Shown: positions 9,882-18,950, numbered from the stretch's first letter. The stretch: 64,000 bases of DNA from an uncultured Saprospiraceae bacterium (GCA_938015595.1 CALLPI010000018.1:1-64000); one strand, 5' to 3'. The notes: generated from the sequence alone by a model not told the origin. Numbers and translations: made by a program.

Positions 9882-10940
9882 ATGGCTACCCAATCCATTC
9901 TCATCACCGGCGGCGCTGGTTTTATAGGCTCGCACCTAGTGCGACACATGGTAAAACGCTACCCGGATTATCGCATCGTTAATCTAGACTTGCTCACTTA
10001 TGCAGGCAACCTGGAAAACCTCCGCGACGTAGAAGAAGCACCTAACTATACTTTTGTCAAAGGTGACATTCTAGACGCAGCCTTACTGGATGAACTCTTT
10101 GCTAGCTTCCACTTTGACGGCATCATACACCTAGCGGCAGAATCGCACGTAGACCGATCCATCGCCGACCCCATGGCCTTCATCCGAACCAATGTACTGG
10201 GTACAGTGCAACTACTGCATGCCGCGCTCAAATACTGGCAGGAAAATCTCGACCAACATCGCTTTTATCACGTCTCTACCGACGAAGTGTATGGCTCATT
10301 GGGCGAAACCGGCTACTTCACAGAAACAACGCCCTACGACCCACGCTCGCCCTACTCTGCCTCCAAAGCCTCCTCAGACCACTTCGTTCGGGCTTTTCAC
10401 CATACCTATGGTTTGCCGATAGTCATCTCCAACTGCTCCAACAACTATGGGCCGTATCAGTTCCCGGAAAAGCTCATCCCGCTGATGATCAACAATATAC
10501 GCACAGGAAAACCACTGCCTGTGTACGGCGATGGCCAATACACCCGCGACTGGTTGTGGGTGGAAGATCACACCCGGGCCATTGACCTGATCTACCACCA
10601 GGGGCGCGTAGGGCAAACCTACAATATAGGCGGCCACAACGAGTGGAAAAATATAGACCTCGTACATACCCTTTGCGATATTATGGACGAACTCATGGGC
10701 AAGCCCGCCGGCTCCTCCCGCCAATTGATCCACTTTGTGAAAGACCGCCCCGGCCATGACCGCCGCTATGCCATTGACGCCAGCAAACTAGCAGCTGAAC
10801 TCGGCTGGGCGCCCTCCATCCAAACTGACGAAGGCCTGCGGCGCACAGCGCAGTGGTATTTGACCCACGCCGAGTGGCTGGAGAGCGTGACTTCTGGTGA
10901 GTACAGGCACTATTACGAGCAGCAGTATCAACACCGTTAG
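9882..10940 (+). CDS. rfbB: dTDP-glucose 4,6-dehydratase
   Basis: Converts dTDP-glucose to dTDP-4-keto-6-deoxyglucose, the second step toward dTDP-rhamnose and other deoxysugars. 352 residues. The NAD site is [15 protein letters not shown]; the family markers are [24 protein letters not shown] with the Asp-Glu acid pair, [11 protein letters not shown] (Tyr and Lys) and [18 protein letters not shown]. The [15 protein letters not shown] block is also intact. The start [14 protein letters not shown] is clear. No rfbA, rfbC or rfbD lies in the window, so the rest of the pathway is elsewhere. Confidence 0.95.
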   Translation: MATQSILITGGAGFIGSHLVRHMVKRYPDYRIVNLDLLTYAGNLENLRDVEEAPNYTFVKGDILDAALLDELFASFHFDGIIHLAAESHVDRSIADPMAFIRTNVLGTVQLLHAALKYWQENLDQHRFYHVSTDEVYGSLGETGYFTETTPYDPRSPYSASKASSDHFVRAFHHTYGLPIVISNCSNNYGPYQFPEKLIPLMINNIRTGKPLPVYGDGQYTRDWLWVEDHTRAIDLIYHQGRVGQTYNIGGHNEWKNIDLVHTLCDIMDELMGKPAGSSRQLIHFVKDRPGHDRRYAIDASKLAAELGWAPSIQTDEGLRRTAQWYLTHAEWLESVTSGEYRHYYEQQYQHR

Positions 10941-10992
10941 AATTTCTACCTATCTTTCCGCGTCGTCCAGGAACACTGGATGTGCTACGAGG

Positions 10993-12195
10993 ATGCGTCT
11001 GTTATTCTATAGCTTAGCTTTGAGCAGTGTAGCAGTGCTTTTGCCAGGTTGTCATCGCCCGGCGGAAGGCGAGCAGTTGCATGGCCAACCCCAAACCGAC
11101 ATCCTGACCGGTATTGAATCCACCGGCACCTACTTCATGCGCAAAGACGGCAAACTACTTGGCGCGCCCGTCATCCCCGACATCTACCAACCCTCTGCCG
11201 TACTAGACACCATTGCCTTGCCACTAATAGATGCACAGTTGACCCAGGCGCTAATGTACCAACTTGAACTCCTTGAGCAAGCGCGTGGCCCCAAGTACAG
11301 GCGCATCGGGCAGTTGAGCGTACAACGAGAACAACTGCGCCAAACAGTGGAAATCCTGCTGCAATGGCAACATGTGTTTCCTTATGGTATACACCGCCGC
11401 CTGGAAGCCTGGCAAATTCGCGGCGACGACCGCCGGGGCAATGTTCTGTTTACAGGGTACTACACGCCAATTACCCCAGTGACAAACAAACCTGAAGCTC
11501 CTTTCCTATACCCCATCTACGACCGCCCCCGCCAGTGGGAAGGCGCACTACCTACGAGAGCGGCCATTGAGCACGGCCGGGCCTTTGAAGGGCTGGGACT
11601 TGAAATTGCCTACGCCGCCGACCCTCTGGACATTTACTTCATGCAGTTGCAAGGATCAGGCTTCATTGAGTACCCCAACCACAAGCGCAAGTACTTGGCT
11701 TACAATGGTACTAATCGCCATCCTTTCCGAAGCATTGAGCGTTTCATTCGCAACCACCCCCTGGGAGAAGACGCCGTAATGACGCCCCAGGGCATGAAGC
11801 GCTTTTTTAACCAGAACCCACATCTGCGGGATTCTCTGCTGCACGAAAACCCCTCCTACACCTTTTTTATGGCTACCGACAAACAGCCAGAGGGCGCCGG
11901 CGGCGTACCGCTCACAGAGGCGGTATCTGTAGCAGTGGATACCCGGTACATTCCTCTAGGTGCCTGCCTGGTAGCCCTACGACCGGAATACGACGCTCGC
12001 AAGCGCAAACTCCAGCATCGCTACGTCATCCTGCTGGCACAAGACATCGGCGGCGCCATACAAGGCCCTGGCCGTCTGGATTTTTATACTGGTATAGGCG
12101 CCCAGGCTGGTAAAACGGCCGCTCAACTGCGGCACTACGGGCGGGTGTGGCTACTCTTGCCACGGCAAGTACCTTCTTCAGCCGAAATAAATTGA
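10993..12195 (+). CDS. mltA: Murein transglycosylase A family lipoprotein (MltA)
   Basis: Lytic transglycosylase cleaving peptidoglycan glycan strands at the outer membrane. 400 residues from the ATG at 10993; the longer frame overlaps rfbB and has no signal. The signal peptide MRLLFYSLALSSVAVLLPGC ends in a lipobox. The MltA domain has GYYTPITPV, the PIYDRPRQWEG region, LDIYFMQLQGSG, NGTNRHPFRSI and FFNQNP. The C-terminal 3D (double-psi barrel) domain ends with VDTRYIPLG, LLAQDIGGAIQGPGRLDFYT and a final WLLLPR; its catalytic-type Asp residues are present. A near -7 element (TATCTTTC, 10951-10958) lies 34 bases before the ATG, inside the 52-bp gap after rfbB. Confidence 0.9.
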   Translation: MRLLFYSLALSSVAVLLPGCHRPAEGEQLHGQPQTDILTGIESTGTYFMRKDGKLLGAPVIPDIYQPSAVLDTIALPLIDAQLTQALMYQLELLEQARGPKYRRIGQLSVQREQLRQTVEILLQWQHVFPYGIHRRLEAWQIRGDDRRGNVLFTGYYTPITPVTNKPEAPFLYPIYDRPRQWEGALPTRAAIEHGRAFEGLGLEIAYAADPLDIYFMQLQGSGFIEYPNHKRKYLAYNGTNRHPFRSIERFIRNHPLGEDAVMTPQGMKRFFNQNPHLRDSLLHENPSYTFFMATDKQPEGAGGVPLTEAVSVAVDTRYIPLGACLVALRPEYDARKRKLQHRYVILLAQDIGGAIQGPGRLDFYTGIGAQAGKTAAQLRHYGRVWLLLPRQVPSSAEIN

Positions 12196-12666
12196 GCCTT
12201 TAACGACATTGCGCACAAGTTTGGCACGGTTCTTGGGGTAAATTAAGCGTCTGTATAAAAAACTTAGATAATCTCCAAAAGATTGCAAAAAAAGGGAGAA
12301 CGAATTGCTCTCATAAAAACTTTTTATATATTTGCCACTGAAAAACTTGTTCTACTCCGATTGATTCAGTTCACTAATGAAACACTGTACATCATGAAAA
12401 AGCAAATTACACACTCCGATCGTTCGCCTTGAGTGGGCACCTCTTGCGCGCTACACTCCTGCTGATTTGGCATTGTTCTTTAGTGCAGCCTTCAGTCGGC
12501 TTATTCTCTCTCGTGGGGCGATGAGCTTGCTGTAAGCACAACAACTTGGGACTCGCCTATCGTCAACGTTGTACCCGCGCCGCCCTTTATCGTTGTATGA
12601 GAACTGGCTGCTGCGCCCGCAGTGGAAGCAGCGCTGTATTGCCCACTCAAAAAAAAACAATAAGCC
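12196..12666 (+). other. 471-bp region without a clear gene: promoter plus possible broken or frameshifted small ORF
   Basis: A perfect -7 element (TATATTTG) lies at 12327-12334. Downstream, an ATG at 12394 begins a 12-codon ORF (MKKQITHSDRSP) ending at the TGA at 12430-12432. In the +1 frame the reading continues from GAG at 12431 (EWAPLARYTPADLALFF...) to a TAA at 12533-12535, giving a 46-residue product if the ribosome slips at CCT-TGA. The remaining 130 bp to the next gene show nothing recognisable. This could be a small gene with programmed frameshifting, a decayed gene, or chance. Confidence 0.3.
12327..12334 (+). promoter_or_regulatory. Bacteroidota -7 element (TATATTTG)
   Basis: Perfect TAnnTTTG, in an AT-rich stretch 59 bases upstream of the ATG at 12394 and 332 bases upstream of the PKD-protein gene. 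It may drive both. Confidence 0.4.
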
Positions 12667-13128
12667 ATGCGAACGGCTTCTTACTCTTCATCCTCCAAAG
12701 GCAGCGGAATAGAAAATGGCATGCTGTCTCTTCTTTTCATCGCCGGCATTGCAGGCGGGATTTACTTTATGAGCCGCCCTCAAACAGACAGTACAAGCGC
12801 CGAAAAACAGCTTGTATCCAGCGCCGCATACATTTCTTCGGCCTCGTATGAGTTGGAAGATCAACCCTTCCTGACCATCCAAGGGGCTAGAGCAGTGGAC
12901 GCCCCTATGACTTTCACCATTGAAGCCTTCAATAAACAGGTAAAGTACCGCCTTTACTTTGGTGACGGTACTAACACAGAAGCCAGGACGCCCACCGTGC
13001 GGCATGTGTATCGCAAGCCAGGCGCTTACCGGCTGAAACTGGTGGCCAGCCACCAAGGCAGCGAAAAAGTACTGCATGCTGAAACGCTGTACATAGACCA
13101 ACAAACAGAAGTAGCCTGGGATTTTTGA
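12667..13128 (+). CDS. Membrane-anchored PKD-domain protein
   Basis: 153 residues. A short Ser-rich cytoplasmic tail is followed by a membrane segment (about 19-37, GMLSLLFIAGIAGGIYFM) and an extracytoplasmic region. The C-terminal part is a single PKD-like domain recognisable by YRLYFGDGTNTEARTPTVRH followed by VYRKPGAYRLKLVAS, the usual GDG and HxY...G.Y.v.L pattern. It looks like a small adaptor displaying one beta-sandwich domain; partner unknown. The start at 12667 is the first ATG before the membrane segment. Confidence 0.7.
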   Translation: MRTASYSSSSKGSGIENGMLSLLFIAGIAGGIYFMSRPQTDSTSAEKQLVSSAAYISSASYELEDQPFLTIQGARAVDAPMTFTIEAFNKQVKYRLYFGDGTNTEARTPTVRHVYRKPGAYRLKLVASHQGSEKVLHAETLYIDQQTEVAWDF

Positions 13129-13211
13129 AAAAAGCCGCCGCACCCCTAAAAATTTTTCAACAAAGCCTAAGGGCAAACTGTTTATGAAGCGCTTGCTAAA
13201 AAAGTACCCTT

Positions 13212-13427
13212 ATGGCCGTGTTAAAATACTTGTTGGAGCGCTCTGCTTTCGGTGTATGCAGTTATCTGGCGGCTCGCATGGGCGTAGCTTCCTCGAGAGT
13301 GCGCATGTACTTTATCTACCTGACCTTTGCCACCTTGGGCTCGCCTATTTTGTTCTATCTTTTTGCAGCTTTTTGGCTCAATATCCGGCGCTACATCCAC
13401 GACAATCGCAAGGTGGTGTGGAAATAA
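13212..13427 (+). CDS. PspC-domain small membrane protein
   Basis: 71 residues, nearly all PspC domain: ERSAFGVCSYLAARMGV, then SSRVRMYFIYLTFATLGS and a hydrophobic stretch PILFYLFAAFWL. PspC proteins sense or relay membrane stress; in Bacteroidota short stand-alone versions are common and no pspA or pspB is nearby. A palindromic repeat begins almost at its stop codon. A longer frame at 13184-13468 on the same strand is a shadow with no family resemblance. Confidence 0.75.
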   Translation: MAVLKYLLERSAFGVCSYLAARMGVASSRVRMYFIYLTFATLGSPILFYLFAAFWLNIRRYIHDNRKVVWK

Positions 13428-13428
13428 T

Positions 13429-13503
13429 TACACTTCGGCTTGCCAAGTTTTGTACACAATACCTGTAAATCATGCACAAAACTCGGCATTGCTCCCAGGA
13501 TAG
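13429..13503 (-). repeat. Dispersed nested-palindrome repeat, copy A (reverse orientation)
   Basis: The core dyad at 13442-13487 is GCCAAGTTTTGTAC / GTGCAAAAC-type arms around a loop containing CTGTAAAT. It lies between the convergent PspC and DUF4159 genes, starting just after the PspC stop. It matches copies at 44750, 50386 and 55359 but is inverted relative to them. Confidence 0.8.
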
Positions 13504-13513
13504 CATCATGCTA

Positions 13514-14191
13514 TTACTGTCGGAAGGCAAACTGGATGATGTTGGCGCCCATACGCAGCGCTTGGCGGCGCAGTTCTTCCGGTGTCTTGTGTACTTCATA
13601 AGACTCCCAGCCATCGCTGATGTTGGATTCTACGCCAAAAAACAGCACCAGGCGGCCTTGCCACAAGATGCCGTATCCACGGGGGGGCTTGCCGTCATGC
13701 TCATGAATTTTGGGCAGCCCATTGCGAAACTCATATTTCTGCCGATAGATCGGGTGCTCAAAGGGTAGCTCTACCAACTCGCGGTCAGGAAACACTTTTT
13801 TGATAGCTACACGCACGTAGGGCTCCATGCCATAGTCGTCGTCAATGAAGAGAAACCCACCACCAAGAAGGTAAGTGCGCAGGTTTTCGGCCTCAGCATC
13901 AGAGAACACGACGTTGCCGTGCCCAGTCATAAACAGGAAGGGATAATTGAAGATGTCAGGGCTGCCTACGTCCACGATGGCATACTCTACGTCAAGGCCT
14001 ATGCCTAGGTTTTCGTTGCAAAATTTGGCCATATTTTGCAAGGCGTCCACTACGGCGTACCAGTCGCCGCCGCCGTTGTACTTGAGCAAGGCCAGTTTGA
14101 GCCGCCCGCCCTGGGCATTCATCAGGTTGGCGCCGGCCAATAGCCACAGACCTAGTATGAGCAATATAGTTCGCATATTCAAAAAAAGCAT
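13514..14191 (-). CDS. DUF4159-domain secreted protein
   Basis: 225 residues: signal peptide (RTILLILGLWLLAGANLM then NAQG) and one DUF4159 domain, a class I glutamine amidotransferase-like fold. Visible features are KYNGGGDWYAVVDALQNMA, FNYPFLFMTGHGNV, LRTYLLGGGFLFIDDDYGM, the ELPFEHPIY segment and GYGILWQGRLVLFF near the end. Function of the family is unknown; it is often encoded beside MoxR/VWA gene sets, which is not the case here. It follows rsmE by 23 bp and is probably in the same operon. An inner ATG at 14176 gives a shorter signal peptide and is also possible. Confidence 0.85.
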   Translation of the reverse strand: MLFLNMRTILLILGLWLLAGANLMNAQGGRLKLALLKYNGGGDWYAVVDALQNMAKFCNENLGIGLDVEYAIVDVGSPDIFNYPFLFMTGHGNVVFSDAEAENLRTYLLGGGFLFIDDDYGMEPYVRVAIKKVFPDRELVELPFEHPIYRQKYEFRNGLPKIHEHDGKPPRGYGILWQGRLVLFFGVESNISDGWESYEVHKTPEELRRQALRMGANIIQFAFRQ

Positions 14192-14214
14192 TTAAAGTCA
14201 GCAAAATTTGGTGC

Positions 14215-14925
14215 TCAGGCATTGACAAAATGCGCAGTTTGCAAGGCTACGAGGGCGGCAGTTTCGGTGCGATAACGGTGCGGCCCTAAATCAACTGCCT
14301 GAAACCCTGCAGCCAGAGCTGCTTCTACCTCCGTCGGGCTGAAATCGCCCTCTGGCCCAACTAGTATGCAAACGTCCTGAGCCGCAGGGCAATTGTGCAG
14401 CAGTGAAACCCTAGGCACATTGGGCATACAATGCGCTATGAACAAGGCAGAAGGCTGCCCGGTTTGCGCGGCAGTAAAATCTCTGAGTGCAGTAAGTGGC
14501 GCAATGATTGGCCGCCATGCCTGCATAGATTGCTTCATGGCGGCCACGGCAATTTTCTCCAGGCGGTCGGTGCGCAAATGACGGCGTTCAGAGCGCTCAC
14601 ACAGCAGAGGAGTGAAGATATCCAGGCCAATTTCCACAGCTTTCTCCAATAGCCACTCCATACGATCTATGTTTTTGGTAGGTGCCACTGCTAGATGCAG
14701 ACGCCAGGAGCGCTCTGGTGGCCGGTGCTCCTGGGCAGTGATGCGCATAACGCAGCGTTTTTTCTCCGCTTCGGTGATGACGCCCTCGTACCAACCACCC
14801 TGGCCGTCTACCCAATGAATGAGATCCCCTGCCCGATGGCGCAATACCTGGGTGCAGTGGGCAGCTTCATCCTCTGGGAGGCTGGCGTCGTGCCCGTCAA
14901 TATATGGCGTATAAAAAAGTTGCAT
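14215..14925 (-). CDS. rsmE: 16S rRNA m3U1498 methyltransferase RsmE
   Basis: SPOUT-class methyltransferase modifying U1498 of 16S rRNA, 236 residues. The N-terminal PUA-like part has EAAHCTQVLRHRAGD; the knot region has VAPTKNIDRMEWLLEKAVE, CERSERRH, a LVGPEGDFSPTEVEAA block and LGPHRYRTETAALVAL, the SAM-binding trefoil. The ATG at 14925 (MQLFYTPYIDG) is chosen because 28 upstream residues have no family counterpart and a -7 element sits 26 bases before this ATG. First gene of an operon with the DUF4159 gene. Confidence 0.94.
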   Translation of the reverse strand: MQLFYTPYIDGHDASLPEDEAAHCTQVLRHRAGDLIHWVDGQGGWYEGVITEAEKKRCVMRITAQEHRPPERSWRLHLAVAPTKNIDRMEWLLEKAVEIGLDIFTPLLCERSERRHLRTDRLEKIAVAAMKQSMQAWRPIIAPLTALRDFTAAQTGQPSALFIAHCMPNVPRVSLLHNCPAAQDVCILVGPEGDFSPTEVEAALAAGFQAVDLGPHRYRTETAALVALQTAHFVNA

Positions 14926-14951
14926 TGCAATTGGGAAGATTTTTTCAAACG

Positions 14952-14959
14952 CAAAAGTA
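14952..14959 (-). promoter_or_regulatory. Bacteroidota -7 element for rsmE (TACTTTTG)
   Basis: Perfect TAnnTTTG on the minus strand, 26 bases before the rsmE ATG. It supports the internal start at 14925. Confidence 0.5.
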
Positions 14960-15056
14960 GTCACCGGCATCAAATCCGCGTACATTTGCAGCTTTGCGGC
15001 GCAACCCACTACACTGTAACGCTGTTTGATTCGTCATGTTGACATAAAAAATACGC

Positions 15057-16424
15057 ATGAAATTGCTCATTATCATAGGACAACTACTGCTGAGCCTCTC
15101 CATACTGGTCACTTTGCATGAATGGGGGCACTATGCCACAGCGCGCTGGTTTAAAACGCGGGTAGAAAAATTTTACCTCTTTTTTGACTTTTTGTTCCCC
15201 TTTCCTCACTTGCTAAACTTTTCCTTGTTCAAGAAAAAAGTGGGCGACACGGAGTATGGTATTGGCTGGTTTCCATTGGGCGGCTACGTGAAAATTGCTG
15301 GCATGGTTGACGAAAGCAACGACAAGGAATTTCTCAATCAGCCGCCGCAGCCTTGGGAATTTCGCACCAAGCCAGCCTGGCAGCGCCTTATCATCATGCT
15401 GGGCGGCGTCACAGTCAATTTCCTTCTGGGTGGGCTGATCTACGCTGGGGTGCTCTGGTACTGGGGTACAGAGTACCTACCGGCCCAAAATGTACCGTAC
15501 GGCATCTATGCCGACAGTCTGGGGCAAGCGCTGGGCTTGCGCGACGGCGACATGATCCTGGCCATTGACGACAAGCCTTTTGAGCGCTTTAGCGAGCCAG
15601 CAATTAGGCGCGCCATTATGATTGACAATGCACAACGCATCACTGTGCGCCGAGACGGCCAACAGACCGTGCTTATTGTGCCCGACGGTTTTGCGGGTGT
15701 ACTGGCCTCCCGAAAGAATAAAGACAAGGAACTGTTCAGCCCTCGTGTACCTTTCATAGCCGAACGCACCGAGAAAGACTCGCCGGCTCAGCAAGCAGGC
15801 ATCCAGCCAGGCGATGTCATCATTGCCCTCAACGACATCCCCACGCCTTACTTCCAGGATTTCAGGAAACTTGCCTCGTCCTTGCCCAGCCAGGAAGTAC
15901 GCATTGCGCTGGTGAGAAACCAGCGGGATACCCTCCTGAGAACCCTCACCCTGACCGCGGAAGGCAGGGCTGGCATCTATCCTAAGAGCATGGGGCACTT
16001 TTTAAAAACCGAACGCCAGGAATACTCGCTGGCCTCGGCGCTGCCGGCGGGTTTTGTCAAAGGCTGGGACTTCCTCAAAGTACAACTCAAGGCGTTTGGC
16101 CAGATATTCAAAGGCAACATCAAGGCCAGTGACTCGCTGGGTGGTTTCGGCTCCATTGGCCAGCAGTTTGGCACAGAGTGGATCTGGGAGCGCTTCTGGA
16201 GCTTGACGGCGGCGCTGTCCATCATCCTGGCATTCATGAACCTGCTTCCTATTCCTGGCCTGGACGGCGGCTATGTGATGTTCTTACTCATCGAAATTAT
16301 CTCCGGGCGCAAGCCTAGCGATAAGGTGATGGAATGGGCTGGCACCGTCGGGTTCATTCTTATCATAGCCCTCATGTTGTATGCTAATGGCCTGGATGCG
16401 CTACATGGATGTTCAAGACAGTAG
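15057..16424 (+). CDS. rseP: Site-2 zinc metalloprotease RseP
   Basis: Intramembrane protease of family M50 that cleaves anti-sigma factors and signal-peptide remnants. 455 residues. The first zinc motif HEWGH lies at about residue 21 in membrane segment 1; the second metal motif is MNLLPIPGLDGGYVMF near 400, where the ligand Asp is kept and the usual His after GG is Tyr. Two PDZ-type regions lie between (VPYGIYADSLGQALGLRDGD and SPAQQAGIQPGDVIIAL). The C-terminus is a last membrane helix. Starts at MKLLIIIGQLLLSLSILV. Confidence 0.93.
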   Translation: MKLLIIIGQLLLSLSILVTLHEWGHYATARWFKTRVEKFYLFFDFLFPFPHLLNFSLFKKKVGDTEYGIGWFPLGGYVKIAGMVDESNDKEFLNQPPQPWEFRTKPAWQRLIIMLGGVTVNFLLGGLIYAGVLWYWGTEYLPAQNVPYGIYADSLGQALGLRDGDMILAIDDKPFERFSEPAIRRAIMIDNAQRITVRRDGQQTVLIVPDGFAGVLASRKNKDKELFSPRVPFIAERTEKDSPAQQAGIQPGDVIIALNDIPTPYFQDFRKLASSLPSQEVRIALVRNQRDTLLRTLTLTAEGRAGIYPKSMGHFLKTERQEYSLASALPAGFVKGWDFLKVQLKAFGQIFKGNIKASDSLGGFGSIGQQFGTEWIWERFWSLTAALSIILAFMNLLPIPGLDGGYVMFLLIEIISGRKPSDKVMEWAGTVGFILIIALMLYANGLDALHGCSRQ

Positions 16425-16426
16425 GC

Positions 16427-16445
16427 AGTGCAAGATCGTTGCACT
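16427..16445 (+). terminator. Hairpin just after rseP
   Basis: Arms AGTGCAA (16427-16433) and TTGCACT (16439-16445) around a 5-base loop, 3 bases after the stop. No T-run follows, so it is only a possible terminator. Confidence 0.3.
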
Positions 16446-16513
16446 TGTTGCAGTGGTTTTGTGAGAACCCCCAGCAGAATCATACCAGTGTCTATTAAGC
16501 TTGGAAATAATCG

Positions 16514-16521
16514 TATCTTTG
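16514..16521 (+). promoter_or_regulatory. Bacteroidota -7 element (TATCTTTG)
   Basis: Perfect TAnnTTTG ending 31 bases before the ATG at 16553; it supports that start over an in-frame upstream codon at 16535. Confidence 0.5.
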
Positions 16522-16552
16522 TCATACCACTGGCTTGCCGGTGCTACTGTGT

Positions 16553-18226
16553 ATGAAGATCATAGACCGCCTGCTCATTCGGAGTTTTTTGCCGCCCTTT
16601 GTGGTTACCTTTCTGATTGCCAGTTTTGTGCTGCTGGTACAGATACTCTGGGTGTATATTGACGACCTAACGGGCAAGGGGTTGGGCTTTTTCATGATAG
16701 TAGAATTACTGGGCTACAAGTCCGTATCGTTGGCGCCTATGGCACTGCCGCTGGCACTGCTCATCTCTTCAGTGATGGTCTTGGGCAACTTAGCAGAGCA
16801 TTACGAGTTGTCGAGCCTCAAGTCTGCAGGTGTATCACTGTTGCGCGTCATGGCGCCCATGGTGGCATTTGGGGTGTTGTGTGCGGCGCTATCCTACTAC
16901 TGCTCGGATTATCTGATTCCGGCGTCGAATCTCAAATTCTACTCGCGCATGTACGATATACAGCGTCAGAAGCCGGCGTTGCGCCTGGACGAAGGCGTAT
17001 TCAATGATGATTTTCAGGGGTTTGCCATACGTATTGGAGACAAAAAAGCCGATGGGCAGCACATAGAGGATGTGCTCATCTACGACCACAAGGCCTCTGA
17101 CGACGGAGCGTACAGCCATATCAGCGCACGCAGCGGTAAGATGTTCACCACACCCGACCAGGGCTATTTCGTAATAAGACTCCGCGATGGCCACCAGTAC
17201 ATAGAGCCGCGTTCGGTGAGCCGAGGAGCAGCAGCTTCGCCATTTATCCGCACCAACTTTCAATCGTGGACGCGCGTATTCGACCTGTCGGAGTTTGACC
17301 TCAAGCGCACCAACGAGGAGTTGTTCAAGGGCAATCGCAATATGTTGAGCATTGCAGAGCTGCAAGCTACCATTGACTCTATGGCCATGCAAATAGAAGA
17401 ACGGCGCAGCCAGGGCGCTGCGCAGTTGATGTCTTACGTGGCGCTACCGGTGCGCGATACCGCACAGTCTGCCGGAGGCGATACCCCAGCGAGCACTGCT
17501 GTTGAAGTATATACAGATACTACTGGTCTGCAACCCTATGCTGATACGGCTATGCGCGCCGGAGTGCCCGAAGAAACGCCCGGCGCATTGAAACAACTAT
17601 CCAAACCGCAAGAGGCGGAACCGCAGTACCGGCAAACTTTCGTGGCCACGCTGAGTGGCATCACGCCCGTGGAGAGGCCGGCAGGCCCTGTGCAGCAGAT
17701 TCGCAAGCCCCTACAAGCGTATGACTCCTTACTGGAAACCTTTGACGCGGCAGATGCCCAACGCTTTCAGGACGGGGCACTGTCGTTTGCCCGCAATGCG
17801 TTGGCTCAGGCCGAAGCCAATGCCTCCATCCTGGGCCGTATGAAGAAAAACTGGGTCAAGTTTATCTACGAGTTGCATATGAAGTACGTATTTGCAGCTA
17901 TGTGCGTGGTATTCCTGTTCATTGGCAGCCCTATGGGTGCCATAGTGCGCAAGGGCGGTTTTGGCTTTCCCATTCTTATTTCCACTATATTCTTTGTGCT
18001 GTTTGTCATTCTGACCATTTTATGCCGCAAGATCGCCGAGGCATTTGTGGTCAGCGGGCAACTTGCCGCCTGGATTCCTTGCATTGCATTTGTAGTGATA
18101 GGATCTTACCTGACCCTTAAAGCTATGAATGACTCTGAGTTGTTCCGATTTGAGGGTTTGCGATATGCTTTGAGCAGAATCTTGAGGCGCCTGCAACGAA
18201 TCCTTGCCAAACAACAACCCACCTGA
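16553..18226 (+). CDS. LptF/LptG (YjgP/YjgQ) family permease
   Basis: Inner-membrane permease subunit of the Lpt lipopolysaccharide export complex, 557 residues. Three N-terminal membrane segments (residues about 11-120) include LLIRSFLPPFVVTFLIASFV and LPLALLISSVMVLGNLAEHYE, the latter with the coupling-helix ELSSLKSAG. A large periplasmic domain holds an unusual Ala/Pro/Thr-rich insert (about 270-400). Three more segments follow from about residue 443 with FLFIGSPMGAIVRKGG. Bacteroidota often have one merged YjgP/YjgQ-type gene; no second permease is adjacent. It overlaps the following PAP2 gene by one base (TGATG), so the two are translationally coupled. Confidence 0.85.
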   Translation: MKIIDRLLIRSFLPPFVVTFLIASFVLLVQILWVYIDDLTGKGLGFFMIVELLGYKSVSLAPMALPLALLISSVMVLGNLAEHYELSSLKSAGVSLLRVMAPMVAFGVLCAALSYYCSDYLIPASNLKFYSRMYDIQRQKPALRLDEGVFNDDFQGFAIRIGDKKADGQHIEDVLIYDHKASDDGAYSHISARSGKMFTTPDQGYFVIRLRDGHQYIEPRSVSRGAAASPFIRTNFQSWTRVFDLSEFDLKRTNEELFKGNRNMLSIAELQATIDSMAMQIEERRSQGAAQLMSYVALPVRDTAQSAGGDTPASTAVEVYTDTTGLQPYADTAMRAGVPEETPGALKQLSKPQEAEPQYRQTFVATLSGITPVERPAGPVQQIRKPLQAYDSLLETFDAADAQRFQDGALSFARNALAQAEANASILGRMKKNWVKFIYELHMKYVFAAMCVVFLFIGSPMGAIVRKGGFGFPILISTIFFVLFVILTILCRKIAEAFVVSGQLAAWIPCIAFVVIGSYLTLKAMNDSELFRFEGLRYALSRILRRLQRILAKQQPT

Positions 18227-18852
18227 TGTCCATGATACGAGAAAACCGCCTGTTTTTCATCTGCTTTGTAATCTTTGCCATAGCCGGTGCGGGGATGCTA
18301 GATGCCATCCCGCAGGGGCAGGAGGTGCTGTATTGCAGTAGGCATCGCCATCCAGTGAGCGACTGGCTCTTTCGCTGGGGCACGCGCCTGGGAGAAGGCT
18401 ATGCGTTTCTAGCGGCAGCGCTGGTTTTTGTTTTGCTCAGACGACACGTCGGCGCCTTGTGCATCGGGGTAATGGGTTTTGTACTGTTGTGGGTATCGCA
18501 CTTGACCAAGAGTTGGTTTGCACAAGACCGGCCTGCTGCGTGGTTTCAAAAACTCGGCTATGCCGACGCTATCGTGCCGGTAGACGGCGTGCCCCTGCTC
18601 AGCGGCGCTACCAGTTTTCCTTCTGGACACACTATGGCGGCGTTTGCGCTGTACAGCTTCCTGGCGTTTATCGTGCCGCAAAAGCGGTTTTGGCCGCTGG
18701 TTTTCTTTGGGCTGGCGCTGGTGGTGGGGGCGTCGCGCGTTTACCTGGGGCAGCACTTTCTCAAGGACGTATATGCAGGCGCCACCTTAGGCATGGGTTT
18801 CGGTATGTTGTTTTATGGATGTTATTACTACTGGCGGAGCCGCAGGAGGTAA
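18226..18852 (+). CDS. PAP2-family membrane phosphatase
   Basis: 208 residues, about six membrane segments. All three phosphatase motifs are intact: KSWFAQDRP (KX6RP), TSFPSGHTMAAF (PSGH) and SRVYLGQHFLKD (SRX5HX3D). Candidate substrates are undecaprenyl pyrophosphate, lipid A phosphate or phosphatidyl phosphates; the sequence does not decide. One-base overlap with the LptF/G gene links it to envelope lipid traffic, perhaps a lipid A 1- or 4'-phosphatase (inference). Confidence 0.87.
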   Translation: MSMIRENRLFFICFVIFAIAGAGMLDAIPQGQEVLYCSRHRHPVSDWLFRWGTRLGEGYAFLAAALVFVLLRRHVGALCIGVMGFVLLWVSHLTKSWFAQDRPAAWFQKLGYADAIVPVDGVPLLSGATSFPSGHTMAAFALYSFLAFIVPQKRFWPLVFFGLALVVGASRVYLGQHFLKDVYAGATLGMGFGMLFYGCYYYWRSRRR

Positions 18853-18919
18853 AGAGTCTCTAGAGGTCAAGGGTGTGGAAGAGCCACAAAGGCTGTACCG
18901 CAAACTGCGCTGTTTTTAC

Positions 18920-18927
18920 TACCTTCG
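18920..18927 (+). promoter_or_regulatory. Near -7 element before prfC (TACCTTCG)
   Basis: One mismatch to TAnnTTTG, ending 23 bases before the ATG at 18951. Confidence 0.35.
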
Positions 18928-18950
18928 CCGCTCATTTGCAAGGACGCGCC

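Noticed and set aside
12205-12224. Sequence resembling half of the dispersed palindrome (GCGCACAAGTTTGGCAC)
   Set aside because: Only a loose half-site with no partner arm; not counted as a fifth copy.
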